Of a DNA stretch of 64,000 bases, positions 42,542 through 51,275 are shown piece after piece. The notes below the pieces were generated by a model. The model searched no databases. It saw only the letters and a list, made by a program, of their open reading frames with translations, and was not told the origin of the DNA. Positions within the stretch are counted from its first letter, which is position 1. The number at the start of each line of letters is the position of its first letter. Position numbers and translations under genes: made by a program. The stretch is from Trebonia sp035294225 (lineage in GTDB: Bacteria; Actinomycetota; Actinomycetes; Streptosporangiales; Streptosporangiaceae): NCBI GenBank assembly GCA_035294225.1, contig DATGLH010000104.1, positions 3,261-67,260 of the forward strand, read 5' to 3'.

Positions 42542-43972
42542 GTGGCTGAGACGACGTGGTTGGACGCCACCGCGCAGGCCGAGCTCGTGCGCCGCGGTGA
42601 GGTGAGTCCCAAGGAGCTGACGCAGGCCGCCATCGCCCGGATCGAGGCGGTCAACCCGCGGCTGGACGCCGTGATCCGGACCCGGTTCGACGCGGCGCGG
42701 CTGGAGGCGGAGGGCGACCTGCCCGACGGCCCGTTCCGCGGCGTGCCGATCCTGCTGAAGGACCTGGGCTGCATGGTCGCGGGCGAGCCCACGGCGTTCG
42801 GCGTCGGGCCGCTGCGCGAGCTGGCCTGGCCGGTGACGTCCTACCTGGCCGAGCAGTTCCGGGCGGCCGGCTTCGTCGTGCTCGGCCGCACCAACGTGCC
42901 CGAGATGGGCACCACGGTGACCACCGAGCCGCGCAGCTTCCCCCCGGCGCGCAACCCGTGGCATCCCGGCCATTCCGCCGGCGGCTCGTCGGGGGGGTCG
43001 GCCGCCGCGGTGGCGGCCGGCATGGTGGCGGTCGCGCACGCCAGCGACGGCGGCGGCTCCATCCGCATCCCGGCGAGCGAGTGCGGGCTGGTCGGGCTCA
43101 AGCCGACCCGCGGCCGGGTGAGCCAGGGACCGCTGGTCGGCGAGGCATGGGCCGGCGGCGTGACCGACGGGGCGGTCACGCGGACCGTCCGTGACGCGGC
43201 CGGCGTGCTCGACGTGATCAGCAAGCCCATGCCCGGGGAGCCGTACTACGCGCCGCCGCTGCCGCGCCCGCTGGCGCAGGAGGTCGGCGCCGATCCCGGC
43301 CGGCTGCGGATCGGCGTGCTGGACCGGCCGGGCGTGCCGGGCTACCTCGACGACCCGCAGTGCCGCGCCGCGGTGGCCGGCGCGGCGCGGCTGCTGGAGT
43401 CGCTCGGCCACCACGTCGAGGAGTCCGCGCCCGCGGCCATGTTCGACCAAGAGCTCCCCGCGCATTTCAACGTGATCATCGCCGCCGACACCGAAGAGGC
43501 GTTCCAGGCTTTCGAGATGCTGCTCGGCCGCCCGATCGGCGAGGACGAGATCGAACCGCGCAACGCCGCCTACCGGCGCTCTGGCAGGGAGCTGGGGGCG
43601 GTGGCCTACCTGGAGAGCCGGGCGTGGTTCGGGATGTGGGCGCGCCGCATGGCCGCCTGGTGGGAGGACCACGACCTGCTCCTGACGCCGACCGTCGGCG
43701 CGCCCCCGCCCGAGCTGGGCTGGTTCACCGCCGCCGGGCCGGCGGAGGAGGGGAGGCGGATCGCCAGCTTCATCCCCTACACCGCGCAGTTCAACATGAC
43801 CGGCCAGCCGGCCATCAGCCTCCCCTTGCACTGGACGCCCGCCGGGCTGCCGGTCGGCGTGCAGCTCGTCGCCGCCTACGGGCGGGAGGACGTGCTCGTC
43901 CGGGTCGCCAGCCAGCTTGAGCAGGCCGCGCCCTGGGACGGACGGCGCCCGCCGGTCAGTGCTCGTGGATGA
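42542..43972 (+). CDS. Amidase (amidase-signature family)
   Basis: 476-residue hydrolase of the amidase-signature family. The Ser-cisSer-Lys triad is visible: lysine in PILLKDLG, and the serines in GHSAGGSSGGSAAAVAAGMV (quoted GHSAGGSSGGSAA) and DGGGSIRIPA. Substrates in this family range from aliphatic and aryl amides to carbamates; specificity is not evident. GTG 42542 start. Its stop lies 17 bp inside the convergent alcohol dehydrogenase gene, whose stop region overlaps on the opposite strand. Confidence 0.94.
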   Translation: MAETTWLDATAQAELVRRGEVSPKELTQAAIARIEAVNPRLDAVIRTRFDAARLEAEGDLPDGPFRGVPILLKDLGCMVAGEPTAFGVGPLRELAWPVTSYLAEQFRAAGFVVLGRTNVPEMGTTVTTEPRSFPPARNPWHPGHSAGGSSGGSAAAVAAGMVAVAHASDGGGSIRIPASECGLVGLKPTRGRVSQGPLVGEAWAGGVTDGAVTRTVRDAAGVLDVISKPMPGEPYYAPPLPRPLAQEVGADPGRLRIGVLDRPGVPGYLDDPQCRAAVAGAARLLESLGHHVEESAPAAMFDQELPAHFNVIIAADTEEAFQAFEMLLGRPIGEDEIEPRNAAYRRSGRELGAVAYLESRAWFGMWARRMAAWWEDHDLLLTPTVGAPPPELGWFTAAGPAEEGRRIASFIPYTAQFNMTGQPAISLPLHWTPAGLPVGVQLVAAYGREDVLVRVASQLEQAAPWDGRRPPVSARG

Positions 43973-45068
43973 TGACGCCGCGGATGTTCCGGCCCGCCAT
44001 CATGTCCTCATAGCCCTGGTTGACCTCTTCGAGCTTGTACCTGGTGGTGATCAGCTCGTCCAGCTTGATCTTGCCGGCCCGGTACAGGTCGAGCAGCCGC
44101 GGGATGTCGTCGAACGGGTTGGAGCTGCCGAACAGCGCGCCCTGGATCCGCTTCTCGAACAGGGTCAGCTCGAAGCCGGAGATGTTCACCGTCTTCTTGG
44201 CCGGCCCGGCCAGCCCGGTGAGCACCACGGTGCCGCGCTTGCGGACCGCCGCGAACGCCGCCGAGACGACCTCCTCGGTCACCACGCCCATCGTGATCAG
44301 CGCCTGGTCGGCGCCGACCCCGTCGGTCAGCGACAGCGCGAGCTGCTGCGCCTCGTCCGCGGTCGCGGCCGTGTGCGTGGCGCCGAACCGCGTCGCCGCC
44401 TCCCGCTTGAACTCCACCGGGTCCACCGCGATGACGTACCGCGAGCCGGCGTAGGCGGCGCCCTGCACCGCGTTGATGCCCACGCCGCCGACGCCGTAGA
44501 TGATCGTGGTGTCGCCGGGGCGGACCTCGCCGGCCTTCACCGCCGTGCCGAAGCCGGTGGGCACCCCGCAGCCGACCAGCGCCACGACCTCGAGCGGCAG
44601 GTCGTCGGCCACCTTCACCACCGACGCCTCGGACAGCACCGCGTACTGCGAGAACGTGCCGAGCAGGCACATCTGGCCGAAGTCGGTGCCGCCCTCGTGG
44701 AACCGGAACGTGCCGTCAGGCAGGCAGTTGTCCACCAGGAACATGCCCAGGTCGCAGAGGTTGGTCTGGCCCCTGGCGCAGAACCGGCAGTGCCCGCAGA
44801 CCGGCAGGAACGAGGCCACCACGTGGTCGCCGACCGACAGCCTGGTGACGCCGGGACCCACCTGCTCGACGATGCCGGCGCCCTCGTGCCCGCCGACGAT
44901 CGGGTACCTGACCGGGATGTCACCGGTGCGCAGGTGGTCGTCGGAGTGGCACAGGCCCGACGCGACGAACCGCACCAGGACCTCGCCGGTCTTCGGCTCG
45001 TCGAGGTCGAGTTCGGCGATCTCGAAGTCCTTGCCGACTTCCCTGAGCACCGCTGCTCGTGTCTTCAT
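43956..45068 (-). CDS. NDMA-dependent zinc alcohol dehydrogenase
   Basis: 370-residue medium-chain dehydrogenase. Catalytic zinc ligands lie in GLCHSDDHLRTG and GGHEGAG, with a third in LVGCGVPTG; structural zinc ligands are CGHCRFC and a following NLC. The nucleotide site is GVGGVGINA. Overall it resembles the Rv0162c/adhE1-type, NDMA-dependent group with tightly bound NAD used by actinobacteria for primary alcohols, where mycofactocin is the usual electron carrier. No mycofactocin gene is in the window. It is divergent from the PEP-type phosphotransferase operon across a 230-bp gap, suggesting shared regulation. Start ATG 45068; GTG 45074 is also open. Confidence 0.9.
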   Translation of the reverse strand: MKTRAAVLREVGKDFEIAELDLDEPKTGEVLVRFVASGLCHSDDHLRTGDIPVRYPIVGGHEGAGIVEQVGPGVTRLSVGDHVVASFLPVCGHCRFCARGQTNLCDLGMFLVDNCLPDGTFRFHEGGTDFGQMCLLGTFSQYAVLSEASVVKVADDLPLEVVALVGCGVPTGFGTAVKAGEVRPGDTTIIYGVGGVGINAVQGAAYAGSRYVIAVDPVEFKREAATRFGATHTAATADEAQQLALSLTDGVGADQALITMGVVTEEVVSAAFAAVRKRGTVVLTGLAGPAKKTVNISGFELTLFEKRIQGALFGSSNPFDDIPRLLDLYRAGKIKLDELITTRYKLEEVNQGYEDMMAGRNIRGVIIHEH

Positions 45069-45298
45069 GCACACCCATCCTCATCCGGGGAACACACAGT
45101 TCGGGAGCCATCATCCGCTCGCCGGCGCCAGTCGGTCATTGTGGCGCCGTCCCAATTGACCGGCTGGTTACTTGTGCTCCCAGCCTGCCCGCCGCGGGAC
45201 GGTTGTGCCCGGGCCGGCGCGGCGCGAGACTTTGGGCAACGACATCCTCCCGTCGGCGGTGGCCGGGAAGGACACGCCGGCGGCGCTTCGGAGCTGAG

Positions 45299-47065
45299 GT
45301 GAGGCTGGGCGTGCCATCGACCGAACACCCGCGGATCGTCCCGGTCGACGATTACGTCAGGGACGAACTGTACCCCGGATACAAGCAGGCTTTCGGCAGC
45401 CAGCCGTTCGTGGCCGGCCCGGTCCGGCCGTTCGGCAAAGCGGACAACTCCCGGTACTGGCTGCGCGACTCGCTGCACTTCAGCGAGGGCATGGTGCCGG
45501 CCAGCATCGCGCTGCTCGACGACGCCCAGACCTGGGGCGCCCAGCTCGGCGCGGAGATCGTCGGCGTCCCGCCGACCAGGGGGTCGGTCAACCGGCTGGC
45601 GGGCACGCACGTCTACATCGGCACGATCGACGTGGACACCGAATGGCAGGTCCAGGCCAGGGCCGCGCGCTTCGCCGAATACGTAACCCCGATCCTGGCC
45701 GACTTCGACCGGTACTGGGGGATGCGGGCGGCCGAGCTCCAGTCGGCCTACGACCATTTCGACGCGCTCGACCTGACGGCCATGGACCCCGGGCAGCTAT
45801 GGGCCACGGTCAAGGACGCGTACGCCTTCCACCGCCGCGCCTGGTTCATCCACTTCGAGGTGATGTACGTCCTGACCGCCAACTACCTGGCGTTCTACGG
45901 CCTGGCCGAAGAGATCGGCCTGGAGGGCTCGCTGGTGTCCGCCTTCCTGTCCGGGCGGCAGACGTTCTACAGCAAGACCGACGAGGAGCTGTGGCGGCTG
46001 GCCGCCCGCGCCCGCGAGCTTCAGGTCACCGGCCCGCTGCTGCATGAGCCGCCCGCGTCCGTCCGGACGAAGATCGAGGCCCTTCCGGGCGGCAGGACCT
46101 GGTGGCATGAGTTCGGCGAGTTCCTGCGCACCTACGGCCAGCGGACCGAGGAGACCTGCCGGATCGACACGCCGCCGTGGATCGAGGACCCCTCCCCGGC
46201 GCTGTACGCGATCGGGTCCTTCCTGACCAGGCCGGCCGGCTTTGACTTCCACGCCGCGCGCCAGCAGGCGATCGCCGAACGGGACGCGCAGATCGACGCG
46301 GCGCGCCGCTCGCTCAGCGGGTCCGACCTGGAGCGCTTCGACCAGGCGCTGGCATCCAACCAGGCGGCCAACTTCGCCTGGTGGAACGAGGAGCACAACT
46401 ACCTCATCGACCGGCGCGCCGCGATCCCCGTCCGCCGCGCCAGCCTCGAGCTGGGCGCCCGGCTGACGGACGAGGGCAGGCTGAGCCAGCCCGAGGACAT
46501 CTTCTTCCTGTTCAAGCCCGAGCTGTACGCCGTCATGGAGGACGCCGCCGGCTGGCCGGAGCTGGCCGCGATGATCCCGGACCGGCGGGCGTACTTCGAG
46601 GAGTGGCGGCACCGCGGCCCCGAGCTGCCCACCATGCTCGGCACGATCCCCGACACGGTGCCCGACCCGATCATGATCGAGGTCTTCGGACTGTCCGGGC
46701 ACTTCCTGCGGACGCTGAAGGGCACCGGGCAGGCCGCGGAGCTGCGCGGCTTCCCGGCCGCCAAGGGCGTCGCGGAGGGCGTGGCCCGGGTGATCACGTC
46801 GGTGACCGAGATCAGCAGGGTGCAGCCCGGCGAGATCCTGGTCTGCGGCGGCACGACGACGGAGTGGACGCCGGTGTTCGGCATCATCAAGGCGTGCGTG
46901 TGCGACACCGGCGGGTCGCTGACCCACGCGGCGATCGTCAGCCGCGAGTACGGCATCCCCTGCGTCGTCGGCACGGCGACGGCGACGCAGGCCATCAAGA
47001 CCGGCGACCGCGTCCGGGTAGACGGCAGGCAAGGCACGGTGCAGGTCTTCGCGAGCGAGGGGTGA
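45299..47065 (+). CDS. PEP-utilising-enzyme mobile-domain subunit (phenylphosphate synthase/CreH-I-like)
   Basis: 588-residue protein resembling the central and swivelling-histidine parts of PEP synthase. The C-terminal domain has TEWTPVFGIIKACVCDTGGSLTHAAIV (quoted GGSLTHAAIVSREYGIPCVV), with the phosphorylated histidine at about residue 543. The long helical N-terminal part (residues 1-490) has HFEVMYVLTANYLAFYGLAEE and probably binds the phosphate acceptor. Its ATP-grasp partner is encoded next, coupled by a GTGA overlap. The same two-protein split occurs in phenylphosphate synthase of Thauera aromatica and in CreHI of C. glutamicum, which phosphorylate phenols. Starts GTG 45299 (GGAG upstream) and GTG 45311 are both plausible. 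Confidence 0.87.
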   Translation: MRLGVPSTEHPRIVPVDDYVRDELYPGYKQAFGSQPFVAGPVRPFGKADNSRYWLRDSLHFSEGMVPASIALLDDAQTWGAQLGAEIVGVPPTRGSVNRLAGTHVYIGTIDVDTEWQVQARAARFAEYVTPILADFDRYWGMRAAELQSAYDHFDALDLTAMDPGQLWATVKDAYAFHRRAWFIHFEVMYVLTANYLAFYGLAEEIGLEGSLVSAFLSGRQTFYSKTDEELWRLAARARELQVTGPLLHEPPASVRTKIEALPGGRTWWHEFGEFLRTYGQRTEETCRIDTPPWIEDPSPALYAIGSFLTRPAGFDFHAARQQAIAERDAQIDAARRSLSGSDLERFDQALASNQAANFAWWNEEHNYLIDRRAAIPVRRASLELGARLTDEGRLSQPEDIFFLFKPELYAVMEDAAGWPELAAMIPDRRAYFEEWRHRGPELPTMLGTIPDTVPDPIMIEVFGLSGHFLRTLKGTGQAAELRGFPAAKGVAEGVARVITSVTEISRVQPGEILVCGGTTTEWTPVFGIIKACVCDTGGSLTHAAIVSREYGIPCVVGTATATQAIKTGDRVRVDGRQGTVQVFASEG

Positions 47066-48174
47066 GCCCGGCGGACGCGCACGTCATCGACCTCGGCGAC
47101 ATCCGCGCCGCGGACGCGCCGCGCGTCGGGCCGAAGATGGCCCGGCTCGGCCAGCTCGCCGCCGGCGGCTGGCGCGTTCCCGACGGGTACGCGGTCACGG
47201 CCCGCGCGCTGGACGGCTGGCTGCCGGCGGGCCGGCGATCGGAGCTGGAGCGGCTGCTCGCGGAACCTGCCCCCGATCCGGCCGCCGCCGCCCGCCGGTC
47301 CGAACGGGCGCGGGCGCTCGTCGAGGCCCAGCCGCTTCCCGCCTGGCTGGCGGACGCGGTCGGCGCCGCGCACGACAGGCTGCGGGCGCGCACCGGCCTC
47401 GGGGCGTCCCTGCGGGTCGCGGTGCGGTCCAGCGCGGTCACCGAGGACGGGGCGCGCGCCAGCTTCGCCGGCCAGTTCGGCACCTACCTCGGCATCGGTG
47501 AACCCGCGGACGTGCTGCATCACATCCGCAAATGCTGGGCGAGCGGGTACACCGCCGGGGCGGTTGCGTACCGCCGCAGGAACGGCCTGCCGCCGCACGC
47601 CCACGATCTCGCGGTCGGCGTCATGCAGCTGGTCGACGCGCGGTCCGCCGGGGTTACCTTCACGCTGGACCCGGTCACCGGGGACCGCGGCCGGATGGTC
47701 GTGGAGGCCAACTGGGGGTTCGGCGAGAGCGTGGTGTCCGGGCAGGTGACACCCGACCACTGGGTGGTCGAGCGCGCCAGCGGCCGGATCCTGGAGCGCC
47801 GCGCGGGCGCCAAGGACGCCTGGTCGGTCTTCGACCCCGAGGCCGGCCGGGTCGTGCTCCGGCCGCTGCCCGCCGGCCTGGCGCGAACCCCCTGCCTCAG
47901 CGACGACGAGGTCCGCTACCTGTGCCGGAAGGCGGCGGAGCTCGAGGCCGCCGAGGGGGTCCCGCAGGACGTGGAGTGGGCGATCGCCCGCGGCGCCCCG
48001 TTCCCCGGCGGCGTGTTCATCGTGCAGCACCGACCGGAGACGACGTGGCCCGCGGCGGAACCGGCGGAACCGGCGGCGAAGGCGGAACCGGCGGCGAAGG
48101 CGGAACCGGCGGCGCCGGCCTTCGACCCGGTGCGGTACGCGCTCCGCAACGTCTTCAAGGTCCCGGGCAGATGA
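47062..48174 (+). CDS. PEP/pyruvate-binding ATP-grasp subunit (PPDK N-terminal domain)
   Basis: 370-residue stand-alone PPDK_N domain (PF01326). Typical motifs: GPKMARLGQLAAGGWRVPDGYAV (quoted GPKMARLGQL and VPDGYAV), the ATP-binding VAVRSSAVTEDGARASFAGQ (quoted VAVRSSAVTEDGA), GVTFTLDPVTGDRG and VQDVEWAI-like QDVEWAIARG. It would use ATP to phosphorylate the histidine of the preceding protein. The C-terminus has a low-complexity EPAAKAEPAAKA stretch before a short conserved end. Coupled at both ends (GTGA and ATGA overlaps). PEP synthase proper would be one chain of about 800 residues, so this is the split type. Confidence 0.92.
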   Translation: MSPADAHVIDLGDIRAADAPRVGPKMARLGQLAAGGWRVPDGYAVTARALDGWLPAGRRSELERLLAEPAPDPAAAARRSERARALVEAQPLPAWLADAVGAAHDRLRARTGLGASLRVAVRSSAVTEDGARASFAGQFGTYLGIGEPADVLHHIRKCWASGYTAGAVAYRRRNGLPPHAHDLAVGVMQLVDARSAGVTFTLDPVTGDRGRMVVEANWGFGESVVSGQVTPDHWVVERASGRILERRAGAKDAWSVFDPEAGRVVLRPLPAGLARTPCLSDDEVRYLCRKAAELEAAEGVPQDVEWAIARGAPFPGGVFIVQHRPETTWPAAEPAEPAAKAEPAAKAEPAAPAFDPVRYALRNVFKVPGR

Positions 48175-49004
48175 CCGCCGAACTCCAGGTGGCGATCGCC
48201 GCGGCCCGGGCGGGCGCGGCGGAGCTGGCCGCCGCCCGCGGCGGCGACCTGCGGGTCGATTTCAAGGACGCGAGGGCGAACCTGGTCACGGCCGCCGACC
48301 GGCGCTCCCAGCGGGCCATCACGGACGTCATCCTGGGCGCCTTCCCGGCCGGGCACGCGATCGACGGCGAGGAGGGCAGCGCCGGCGACCCGGACGCCGG
48401 GCACGTCTGGTACGTCGACCCCCTCGACGGCACCGCCAACTACGCGCACGGGCTGCCGTTCTTCTGCGTGTCCATCGCCCTGCGCGCCGGCGGGGACACG
48501 ACGGCGGGCGTGGTATACGACCCGGTCCGCGACGAGATGTTCGCGGCGGCGAGGCATCACGGCGCGACGTGCAACGGCGAGCGGCTGCACGTCTCCGGCG
48601 TCACCCGGCTCGACCGGGCGCTGGTCGCGGCCCAGGCGCAGACCGTCGACGAAGCCGAGATCAGGGCATACGCCTGCCTGGTGGAGCGGCTGATGAACGC
48701 GGCCGGCGGGGTGCGCTCGCTCGGGTCGCCCGCGCTGACCCTGTGCGCGATCGCGGCCGGCCGCCTCGACGCCTATGCCGAGCACGCCATGGACGCCTGG
48801 GACATCGCCGCGGGCCAGCTGATCCTCGAAGAGGCCGGCGGCACGCTCACCACGTTCGACGGCAGCCCGCGCCCGGCGGACGGCCGGGCGGACGTGGCGG
48901 CGAGCAACGGGCTGATCCACGCCGCCCTGATCGAGATAACAGCAAGAGGCGGCGGCCGCCCGGGGCCGGCCGGGTCCGTTCCGGATAAAAGGAGGCCAGC
49001 ATGA
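48171..49004 (+). CDS. Inositol-monophosphatase-family phosphatase
   Basis: 277-residue Mg2+-dependent phosphatase of the IMPase/FBPase superfamily. Metal and substrate motifs are present: NLVTAADRRSQ, DGEEGS (Glu of the metal site), WYVDPLDGTANYAHG with the DPxDG(T/S) signature near residue 82, and AMDAWDIAAG at the C-terminal metal site. ATGA overlap with the ATP-grasp gene upstream. The next gene's AGGAGG ribosome site lies inside this gene's end. In this operon it could remove the phosphate that the upstream enzyme pair installs; alternative roles such as histidinol-phosphatase are possible. Confidence 0.92.
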   Translation: MTAELQVAIAAARAGAAELAAARGGDLRVDFKDARANLVTAADRRSQRAITDVILGAFPAGHAIDGEEGSAGDPDAGHVWYVDPLDGTANYAHGLPFFCVSIALRAGGDTTAGVVYDPVRDEMFAAARHHGATCNGERLHVSGVTRLDRALVAAQAQTVDEAEIRAYACLVERLMNAAGGVRSLGSPALTLCAIAAGRLDAYAEHAMDAWDIAAGQLILEEAGGTLTTFDGSPRPADGRADVAASNGLIHAALIEITARGGGRPGPAGSVPDKRRPA

Positions 49005-50041
49005 GTGACTACCGGTACCCGGACACGCTGCCGGTCACCACCACCGGCGGCTGGGCGCGGCCGGGCTGGTGGGACATCCTCGCGGACGCGGAGAAGGAGG
49101 GCCGCTTCGGCCCGGCCGACCGCAGGGAGCTGTTCGACGACTACTGCCGCCTGGCCATCTACGACCAGGAAACGGCCGGCCTGGACATCCTCACCGACGG
49201 CGAGCACCGCCGCCTGGGCTGGATCGAGGGCATCACCGGCTCGATGCCCGGCATCAAGATGCGCCCGCCCCCGCGCAAGCTCGGCGCGATCGGCTGGGAC
49301 ATGCTCCCGGTGTACGAGGTGCAGCGGCCGCTGGACGACATCGAGTCGATCTGGGACTACACGAGCGAGTACGAGTTCCTGCGGGCGCACACCGGCCGCC
49401 GTCCCAAGGTCGGGATGCCCGGCCCGTACGGCATCACGACCGAGCTGGACTTCAGCCCGGTCTACCGCAGCCGCCGCGACTGCGCCGAGGCGCTCGTGCC
49501 CGCCATCCGCGCCGATATCCGCAAGCTGGTGGCGGCCGGCTGCGACTACATCCAGATCGAGGAGCCGCTGACCCCCTCGCACGCCGCCGAGGACCGGACC
49601 GCGGAGAACATGGCGGACCTCATCAACAAGGTCGTCGACGGGATCACCGGCTGCACGTTCGTCGTGCACATCTGCTTCGGCTCGTTCCGCCGCCTGCCGT
49701 ACGCCAAGCGCACCTACCGCTGGCTGTTCCCCGCGCTGCTCGACGCGAACGTGCACGGGTTCAGCCTGGAGTTCGCCGCCCGCGAGATGGCCGAGATCGA
49801 CCTGGTGGGGGAGTGGGACCGCGAGCGCATCCTGTCCGCCGGGCTCATCGACATCAAGACGCACTACTCCGAGACGCCCGAGGACGTGATCGAGCGCGTC
49901 CGGACCTGCCTGCGGTACCGGGATCCCGAGCGCCTTGAGATCTCGACCGACTGCGGCCTGCGCCGGGTCCCCCGGTACCTGGCGGTCAGCAAGATGTCCG
50001 CCGCCGCGCAGGCGGCCCGCCGCCTGCGGGAGACCGGCTGA
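49001..50041 (+). CDS. Cobalamin-independent methionine synthase (MetE C-terminal)-like methyl/alkyltransferase
   Basis: 346-residue UROD/MetE-like TIM barrel containing only the catalytic half of MetE. The zinc ligands are conserved: His223 and Cys225 in VVHICFGSF, Glu257 in FSLEFAARE, and Cys318 in ISTDCGLRR. GMPGPYGITT and DYIQIEEPL match other barrel motifs. Zn-thiolate enzymes of this family transfer methyl or alkyl groups to a thiol (homocysteine in MetE, coenzyme M in epoxyalkane transferase). AGGAGG precedes ATG 49001, and it overlaps the phosphatase stop. As the last gene of the phosphorylation operon it probably handles a one-carbon or alkyl group from the pathway, not general methionine synthesis. 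Confidence 0.88.
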   Translation: MSDYRYPDTLPVTTTGGWARPGWWDILADAEKEGRFGPADRRELFDDYCRLAIYDQETAGLDILTDGEHRRLGWIEGITGSMPGIKMRPPPRKLGAIGWDMLPVYEVQRPLDDIESIWDYTSEYEFLRAHTGRRPKVGMPGPYGITTELDFSPVYRSRRDCAEALVPAIRADIRKLVAAGCDYIQIEEPLTPSHAAEDRTAENMADLINKVVDGITGCTFVVHICFGSFRRLPYAKRTYRWLFPALLDANVHGFSLEFAAREMAEIDLVGEWDRERILSAGLIDIKTHYSETPEDVIERVRTCLRYRDPERLEISTDCGLRRVPRYLAVSKMSAAAQAARRLRETG

Positions 50042-50068
50042 CGCGCGAGGCCCTGGCCGGCCCGCCAG

Positions 50069-50138
50069 CCGGCAAGGGCCTCCGGGGAACGGGCCGGCAA
50101 GGGCCTCGGGGGAACGGGCCGGCAAGGGCCTCGGGGAA
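50069..50138 (+). repeat. 25-bp tandem repeat, three copies
   Basis: GGCAAGGGCCTCGGGGGAAC-type units begin at 50071, 50096 and 50121 with two or three differences. They sit between the MetE-like gene and dispersed element copy D. Confidence 0.85.
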
Positions 50139-50166
50139 CGCGGCATGGCCGGCGTCCAGCGCCCGT

Positions 50167-50234
50167 TCATGATCGTGTAAGTTTTATGCACCTATACCGG
50201 AATTTTCTTTCATGGTGAATGATTTTTCGACTCG
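50167..50234 (+). repeat. AT-rich dispersed element, copy D
   Basis: Plus-strand copy: CATGATCGTGTAAG, GCACCTATACCGG, TTTTCTTTCATGGTGAA, ATTTTTCGACTCG. Its internal ATG is the start codon of the DapA-family gene, so about seven codons of that protein derive from the element. Confidence 0.8.
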
Positions 50235-51141
50235 CCTGACTGGTGTCGTGCCGGTTGTGCCGACGATTTTCCACGACGACCAGAGCGTCGACCTGGACGG
50301 CACGGCGCGCGTCGTGGACTACCTGATAGACGCCGGGGTCGACGGTCTGTGCCTGCTCGCCAACTACTCCGAGCAGTTCTCGCTGACCGACGCCGAACGC
50401 GACACGATCGCACGCACGCTCCTGGAGCGCGTTGCGGGGCGGCTCCCCGTGATCGTCACCACCAGCCATTACAGCGCCCGGGTCGCCGCCGCGCGCAGCC
50501 GCGCCGCGCAGGACATGGGCGCGGCGATGGTGATGCTCATGCCGCCCTTCTTCGGGGCCACGCTCAGCGTTCCCGGGCCCGCGGTGATCGAGTACTTCAA
50601 GCAGGTCGCGGACGCGATCCAGATCCCGGTCATGGTGCAGGACGCGCCCTTGTCGCCGACGCCGCTGCCGGCCAGCCTGCTGATCGAGCTGGTCCGGCAG
50701 GTGCCCCAGGTGCAGTACGCCAAGATCGAGGTGCCGCAGGCCGCTGACAAGCTGCACTCGCTGGTCAGCGCCCTCGGCGAGGCCCTGCCCGGCCCCTTCG
50801 ACGGAGAGGAATCGGTCACCTTGATCCCCGACCTGGACGCCGGGGCCAAGGGCACCATGCCAAGCTCAATGGTCCCCGCCGAACTCGGCCAGATCGTCGG
50901 CCGCTACCTGTCGGGCGACCGGGCCGGCGCCGTGAGCGCCTGGGAGGGCCTGCTGCCCCTCATCCATTTCGAGAACCGCCAGTGCGGCCTGCGCGCCCAG
51001 AAGATCCTGCTGGCCGAGGGCGGCATCATCGCCTCGGACCGGACGCGCGCGCCGCTCGGCCCGGTGCCGCCCAGGACCCGCCGCGGCCTGATCGAGCTGG
51101 CGGCGGCACGCGACCTGCTGATCATGCGCTGGGCACGATAG
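50212..51141 (+). CDS. Dihydrodipicolinate synthase (DapA) family lyase
   Basis: 309-residue class I aldolase/dehydratase of the DHDPS/N-acetylneuraminate lyase family. Conserved parts: LTGVVPVVPTIFHDD, the YSEQF loop (GTTGE in DapA), QVADAIQIPVMVQDAP and the Schiff-base lysine in VQYAKIE (about residue 168). The altered loop and QDAP segment indicate a sugar-acid or 2-keto-acid substrate, not true dihydrodipicolinate. The start lies inside dispersed repeat D with no Shine-Dalgarno, so translation is either leaderless or the true start differs. No downstream ATG or GTG is well placed before LTGVV, which supports ATG 50212. Confidence 0.88.
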   Translation: MVNDFSTRLTGVVPVVPTIFHDDQSVDLDGTARVVDYLIDAGVDGLCLLANYSEQFSLTDAERDTIARTLLERVAGRLPVIVTTSHYSARVAAARSRAAQDMGAAMVMLMPPFFGATLSVPGPAVIEYFKQVADAIQIPVMVQDAPLSPTPLPASLLIELVRQVPQVQYAKIEVPQAADKLHSLVSALGEALPGPFDGEESVTLIPDLDAGAKGTMPSSMVPAELGQIVGRYLSGDRAGAVSAWEGLLPLIHFENRQCGLRAQKILLAEGGIIASDRTRAPLGPVPPRTRRGLIELAAARDLLIMRWAR

Positions 51142-51275
51142 CCGTGGATAAACGCACGATATAGCGGGCCCCGAGGCGGCCAGGCGGATAGTCTTGCCGG
51201 AAACGGCGACACAAACGCCCGGACGAGAACAGCATCGGAATCTTCTGCGCGCAGCAATCCGCAAAGGAGCCGCCA

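Noticed and set aside
50069..50138. Tandem repeats as a CRISPR array (also 21785, 36482 and 60121)
   Set aside because: Repeats are contiguous or separated by near-identical linkers, have two or three copies only, and no cas gene is nearby.
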